Assembly (NCBI GenBank): GCA_050084985.1
Contig: JBITNC010000002.1
Coordinates: 27,342,001 to 27,406,000 of the forward strand
Source: Nageia nagi
Taxonomy: Eukaryota > Pinophyta
Length of the DNA stretch: 64,000 nucleotides
Direction of reading: 5' to 3'
Positions 58,837 through 64,000 of this stretch are shown here, piece by piece (the first letter of the stretch is position 1; every line of letters begins with the position of its first letter). Both the position numbers and the translations under genes were made by a program. The notes under the pieces were generated by a model. The model worked only from the letters and a program-made list of their open reading frames with translations. It was not told the DNA's origin and searched no databases.

Positions 58837-60540
58837 ATGGATCCATCACAGAATAGTCCACCTCTTGCCCATGAGCCTGATCAAGAACCCCCATTACCTG
58901 AGGATGCTTGCTTATGAGCAACTATAGTTGAGAATATCACCTCTATTTAGGGTAGGATTCATGAGATACTACAGCATAGGGAACTCCCCCCTCACCTTAT
59001 ATGGTTTGCCACTTTAATGCAAACTGTAGTTGATATCGTTACTTCCATATATCAAACCATAGGTGATTCCCATTCACATAGAGAGGACAAAGGAGGTTTT
59101 ACAGTGATGGCCTATCCCAAAGATATATTGATGAGACTTATCATATTACAAAAGGGGATTTAGGTTTATATTTTAGGAATCCTAGAACTGGAGAACCAAT
59201 GGTACCCACCTAAAAGAGACTTTCTATTTTTTGGTGTAGGCATGAGGGGATCACTACACATTTTTGGGACCAATGGTGGATGGTCTTTGATCATCCACCA
59301 AATAGTGGTGGTAGTGATGTACCCTTTTATTTCATTAAGTTTTTATGGGTAGAGTTTGTTATTGGGAAAAAGCCCAATTATTTTGATATTTATGAGTTTC
59401 ATGGTGTTGGTATGGGTAGTTCACAGTAGAGGCCAAGGGCATGACTTGATCCTAGATGACTTGCTCATGCTGCACCTCTTGTTAGTCCACTTAGAGTGAT
59501 TGTACCTACACATGTAACCATAGTTTCAACCCTTGGATCATTGAGTCAACTTATAAGGAACCTCACTGAACAAGCTGCCAATTTGGTAGCTGAGTTCGCT
59601 GAGGTTAGAGGTGATAGATCGAGACCTAGTGGAGTGGGAGGGACTATCAGCTTGCCCAGGATATCTGCACTCCATAGATGTAGTGCTTTCCATGCGATAT
59701 GTCATGGATCATCCACACCATCAGATTTAGGAGGATTTATGTATATGTTATTTAGTGATATTAAGCATGAGGTATATAGGCATGGATCTGCATCTTTGGG
59801 TGATCGAGGTGACCAACATATTGATTTCGTTGGCAGACATATATAGGAGACAAATTTCAACCCATCCGTGATATGTATATATTATAATATTTAAACAAGT
59901 TCACATGTATACATATTTAATGAAATCGTAAAATGTTAATAAAATTTCTATGAATTTATAAATATGTTCTTGTAGGTTGACCGTGACACTTTTATAGTTT
60001 AGGATATTTTTGTTGATACTGCTTTTACTAGTGAGGCACATGGCTCACATGTGCAGTCTATAATGGTTGATCCTTCAATATCTTAGCATCCATTCTTAGT
60101 AATGTGTAATGTATTTTTGTTCTATCTAGATGTGGTTATAAATTCAAGTAATGATTTAAAGTTTAAATTTTTTACTTGTTTCTTTTGATCTCTTATAGAG
60201 CTCTGTTGACACCATTTTTTCTCATGAGGTCCATGACTCATTAGAGTGACCTATAATGATTATGGGTACTTTAGTTTCTCATGATATCATGCATGACTCA
60301 TCAGGGTAGCATACAATGGTTGACCATTCAATCTCTAAGCATGATACCATGGTAATTTATAATGCTTTTAAAACATATCTAGTGTAGTGCATGTACATTT
60401 CATATGATTTTTAATGTATAATGTATGATTAAGTTCAGTTCTAACTCTAAGTTTCTTATTCTATACAGCATGAGATAGTTCCTCATGATACATCATGTGG
60501 AATGAAGAAGAGTCTAGATTATGCTCCTTCACCTAATTAG
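58837..60540 (+). pseudogene. Unrecognised multi-exon gene, broken
   Basis: The ATG at 58837 opens MDPSQNSPPLAHEPDQEPPL, a plausible N-terminus, broken by TGA and TAG within 40 codons and by frameshifts near 59100. 59480-59846 is open (the tract DRSRPSGVGGTISLP). Three splice-like acceptors follow: TTCTTGTAG (59975), CTCTTATAG (60198) and CTATACAG (60468). Donors are at 59868, 60099 and 60352. The small exons 59976-60098 and 60199-60351 repeat a motif of the type VDT-F-SHE-HDS...MVD-SIS. The last exon ends PHDTSCGMKKSLDYAPSPN and stop TAG at 60538. I do not recognise the family. It could be a transposon-derived gene or a host gene. Confidence 0.5.
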
Positions 60541-60822
60541 GACTAGTTCAAATAGATAGATAGATATCTAGAGGTGGATGGATTTATATAGATTTCCATT
60601 TTTGTTTTTTGAGTGTACATTTGGTCTAGTTCATGGACTATACATGTATATATATTCTTATTATTTTGATATGCTTTAGTACATGTTGTTGAGTGCATGT
60701 GTGTACATGCCTAGTTTCTAGATTAGATCCCATATACATGTCTGATTTATGTTTAAATCTACATTGATGGATGTCGATGGGTTGATATATATGTACATGC
60801 ATTTATATACCTTGATATATAT

Positions 60823-60877
<55 letters not shown>

Positions 60878-61074
60878 GATGGATTGATGCATGCCTAGTG
60901 AAATAGCTCATAAATGTTCAATAATTTACATGGACGAGATTCAAATTTATTTTTTTTTTTATATTTATTTGTTTAATTAAAGGTGGGTCTAGTTAATGTA
61001 CATGTGAATGTATATATACTTTGAATTTGGATGTAATTACTATACTTGTTCATTAAAAAAAACACTTAAACAAC
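60541..61074. other. Spacer with a (TA)n microsatellite
   Basis: The microsatellite spans 60813-60874. The remainder is AT-rich and may hold the 3' untranslated region of the broken gene upstream. Confidence 0.45.
60813..60874. repeat. (TA)n microsatellite
   Basis: About 30 TA units with one slip. Confidence 0.95.
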
Positions 61075-62270
61075 CTTAATATAAAATACAATAATAAGGT
61101 CAATCATTGTTGCAAAGAAATAAGGTAAATAATAGTAAAAGGACATGTAACAAATTATAAATGTGTATAACTTAGGAAATATTTATCAACAAACTCATCC
61201 ATAAATAAAAACTAAAATTAGATGATGTCCTATCAACATTGAAGGTCCTTGAAACAAAAAGCTAATAACATTTGGTGAACTCCTATTAAAGTGATCTAAA
61301 CATCAAATCCTTTGCTATCTTCTACCAACTCAAGAACCATATGGAAAATTATCACTTTTAGAATTTGAAGTAAATCAATTTAAGACTAGAATAATCTACT
61401 TAGTCTCCATAAGATAAAGAACAATTTTAAATCCTAATATAATCACCCTTACTAGATCATTTATAGTTAAAGTGTACTTTTAGAATCTAAATCATTAAGA
61501 ATTCAAACAATGATAAACTTAACTTGCTAGCCAAAAATTATAAAATATATCTAATTCATACATTAATTCTCTCATGGTTTTTAAAGAATGTATGAATATT
61601 CAAATATTCAATGATTTTCATATATAGTAATTTAAGTACATACATAACAAATAAATGTGTACAACTTAGGAAATATTTATCAACAAACTAATCCATAAAT
61701 AAAAACTAAAATTAGAGGATACTTCATATCAACAAGTCAACTTGTAGGTATCTACCAAGATCTTCCAAATAACTTACCATTTATTAATTTGCCTTTGTAA
61801 GCATATCCATAATCAATAATAAGGCCAATAATTGTCAATGCAAAGAAATAAGTTAGAGAAATTTACTATCTAGCCCTATTGAAGTTGCATTGAAGGTCCT
61901 CAACAAAAAGATAATAACCTTTGGTGTTCAACTCCTAAAGTGATCTAAACATCAAATCCTTTGCTATCTTCTACCAACTGAAGAACCATATGGAAAATTA
62001 TCACTTTTAGAATTTGAAGTAAATCAATTTAATACTGGTTAATCTACTTCTAGTTTCCATAAGATATAACTTAAAGAACAATTTTAAATCCTAATATAAT
62101 CACCCTTACTAGATCACTTATAGTTAAAGTGTACTTTTAGAATCTAAATCATTAAGAATTCAAACAATGATAACCTTAACTTGCTAGTCAAAAATTATAA
62201 AATATATCTAGATAATAATTCATGTACATTAATTCTCTCATGGTTTTTAAAGGAATGTATGATTAGTGTC
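61075..62270. repeat. Tandem duplication, unit ~0.55-0.6 kb
   Basis: 61115-61225 matches 61645-61735 (ACTTAGGAAATATTTATCAA). 61240-61610 matches 61890-62260 at about 90% or better (TGATCTAAACATCAAATCCT, ATCACTTTTAGAATTTGAAG). The second copy carries an extra ~100 bp in the middle. No coding sequence. Confidence 0.88.
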
Positions 62271-62538
62271 TATTTGTAAATCATTAGTGTATGATTCATA
62301 TTTGTAAGTCACCTATATCTCATAGAGATCAGTGTCTAATTTAGTCATATTTACAAATAAAGCATGTAGCTAGATGTTGATAATGGGGGAAGTTAATGAA
62401 CCTTTTACCAAGATCAAGATAACAAGTAATTATAACTATGTCACATTCTCAAGAATTCATTCATCATATACATACACATGATTCAAATATAAATGAATAT
62501 AATAAAACCTTAAATGAAATATTTCAATCATGTGTGTA

Positions 62539-62597
<59 letters not shown>

Positions 62598-62879
62598 TAT
62601 GTATATGTATATGTCACAAATTATATATCATATTCATGATATCTTCCAGGCACAAATTTCCAAAATGATAAATATAGGTGGTGTCAAGAGACATTGTTCA
62701 ATGATTCTTGAAATAGTGATGTACTTGTATGAGTCCTCTCCTTACAACTATCAACAAAATGTGCAAGGGAATGTGAGTTAAAATATATATAACATAAATT
62801 TATATTTAATTTAGAAAATTCAAATAATTCCTATTAAATGAGCTTACCTTTATAATTTTTCAATCCATTTTACCATCTG
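62271..62879. other. Spacer with (GT)n microsatellite
   Basis: Contains (GT)n at 62550-62592 and a 22-bp exact match (62672-62693) to the decayed LTR at 16332-16353. The 83-codon frame through the microsatellite is not convincing. Confidence 0.45.
62550..62592. repeat. (GT)n microsatellite
   Basis: About 21 GT units after a short TA run. Confidence 0.95.
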
Positions 62880-64000
62880 TATCCTCTCATTTTTGCAGTG
62901 CATCTATAATCATCTCATGGTCATTTGATGAAAGGGTCCACAACATTCTATTATAAGGCTTCCCTTTATATCTACATAGTTTGATATTTGTTGCCAATAT
63001 CAAATGCAAGTAATGTATAATCTTCTTATCTACTTTATCATCTTCGAATGTAGGAAAACTAGTTAATTTCCCAATAAGATATTTTTGTAAGCATGTGCCA
63101 ACAATCACCATAGATCCTTTTGGATATAACCATGATTTATCAATCGTTATCAAAATTTGGAAAAGATGACAAATGTCTAAACAAATATCTAGAGAGTAGA
63201 TAATAAGATTGCTTGAATTAAACACAAATATATACATTATACGAACCTACTGGATAAATAAATCCATCATCATCACATCAAGATTGAGTTAACTTATATT
63301 TTTTTCTCAACACATCAAGCTAGCTAATACCCTATTCCCTCTTCATTCCCTTTAGGTGCAACAACAACATACACATGTCCTAAAACAAAATTTATATCTA
63401 TTTAAAGCATGAACAATGTATAAAAGTAACATAATTCATAAATATTAAAATATGTGTACATTTTCAAGAATATAAATAAATTGAACTTAAAAAAATTACC
63501 TTCTTGTACAAGGTCTGAAATATGATCATATTCTTTTGATACAAATAGTTCATCTTCAACTATTATTTCTTCTTAATCATCATGGGATTTTGAAGGTGTC
63601 AAAGATCTTTGTTTCCATTCCTCAACCCATTCTATGTTTTCACATGATTCTGAATCACCTATAATATAAGTCTCACAAAAATATGCAAGATCCCTTATCC
63701 ATATTGTCCAAGTGCTTACTCTTGAACTACTAAATGAATGCCACTTTGTTGATCCACTAATTGTATGACAATCAAGATGATTCGAAATATTATCTTCTTC
63801 AACTAACTAAAAGTGTCATTGCATTATTGAATTCTCACTTGATCCTATAGATAATGTTGTACTACACCATTCCATAATATCATGGGCATATTTGAATTTA
63901 CTTACATCACCAAATTTTAGTTGCTCTCTGGCAAGAGCTATTTTAACACATGCACCTACTCCATCATGTTCTCCTTTACCATGTCCTACTTCAATAAAAA
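62880..64000 (-). pseudogene. Unrecognised multi-exon gene, 5' end beyond the window
   Basis: Read leftwards from the edge: FIEVGHGKGEHDGVGACVKI, ALAREQLKFGDVSKFKYAHD, IMEWCSTT, then NHLDCHTISGSTKWHSFSSS and an acidic VEEWKQRSLTPSK...EEIIVEDE segment to 63500, ending at a donor AAG|GTAATT. Three in-frame stops break it (two near 63800, one near 63575). A second exon begins after TTTTGTTTTAG near 63377 (GHVYVVVAPKGNEEGIGY, KYKLTQS, DGFIYPVG) and ends near 63252. A third piece is 63160-62887 (SWLYPKGSMVIVGTCLQKYL). The GHGKGExDGxGAxVK motif looks like a real conserved block. I associate similar wording with transposon-derived proteins but cannot name the family. Confidence 0.5.

Noticed and set aside
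62530-62781. 83-codon frame starting in a (GT)n run
   Set aside because: The first third is microsatellite and the remainder has no recognisable domain.

Overview
This is an AT-rich, almost gene-free stretch of a large, transposon-filled plant nuclear genome. The plant calls rest on Ty3/gypsy and Ty1/copia polyproteins, PPR, DUF247, DUF2828 and DUF4283 remnants, and TATA-bearing LTRs. A gymnosperm or another plant with a very large genome is plausible, given the long decayed elements, 1.6 to 3.3 kb LTRs and PPR debris, but the sequence does not prove it. I found no intact host gene, no tRNA or rRNA gene and nothing prokaryotic.

Layout. (1) 1-15134 is a Ty3/gypsy element on the minus strand, resembling the OTA/Tat lineage, with both LTRs; the left LTR is cut by the window edge. 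Reading leftwards it carries gag, protease, an RNase H, reverse transcriptase, the usual gypsy RNase H, integrase, and then a long unrecognised 3' reading frame of about 1,100 codons. All are broken by stop codons. (2) 15135-22420 holds a gag-like remnant and LTR of an older minus-strand element, then degenerate minisatellites, microsatellites and unassigned AT-rich DNA. (3) 22430-23880 is a heavily decayed PPR gene. (4) 24112-26400 is probable LTR debris and a dispersed repeat that recurs near 55.5 kb. (5) 27230-27942 is a DUF247 pseudogene with its middle missing. (6) 28505-41042 is one long LTR of an older element, split by a well-preserved Ty1/copia element at 29548-38814. The copia element has a perfect 5-bp target duplication, a Met-tRNA primer site, near-identical LTRs, one gag-pol frame with six stops and one frameshift, host gene fragments (PPR and DUF2828) in its leader, and a tenfold 50-bp array behind pol. 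(7) 41161-42113 is the 3' end of a second copy of that copia family, inverted. (8) 45383-49302 looks like a non-autonomous CACTA-type DNA transposon with large internal repeats, followed by a second gypsy protease fragment. (9) 55.4-64 kb holds a DUF4283 (LINE-type) fragment, a multi-exon pseudogene with repeated short exons, a ~600-bp tandem duplication, and a minus-strand multi-exon gene remnant that runs off the right edge.

The genes do not form pathways. The window records successive insertions: older LTR elements were broken by younger ones, and coding frames were lost mostly through C-to-T type changes (CAG to TAG, TGG to TAG, TCA to TTA), as expected for heavily methylated plant transposons. 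The best candidates for something undescribed are the gypsy element's RNase H upstream of RT together with its long 3' ORF, the copia element carrying PPR and DUF2828 pieces in its leader, and the minus-strand gene at the right edge.
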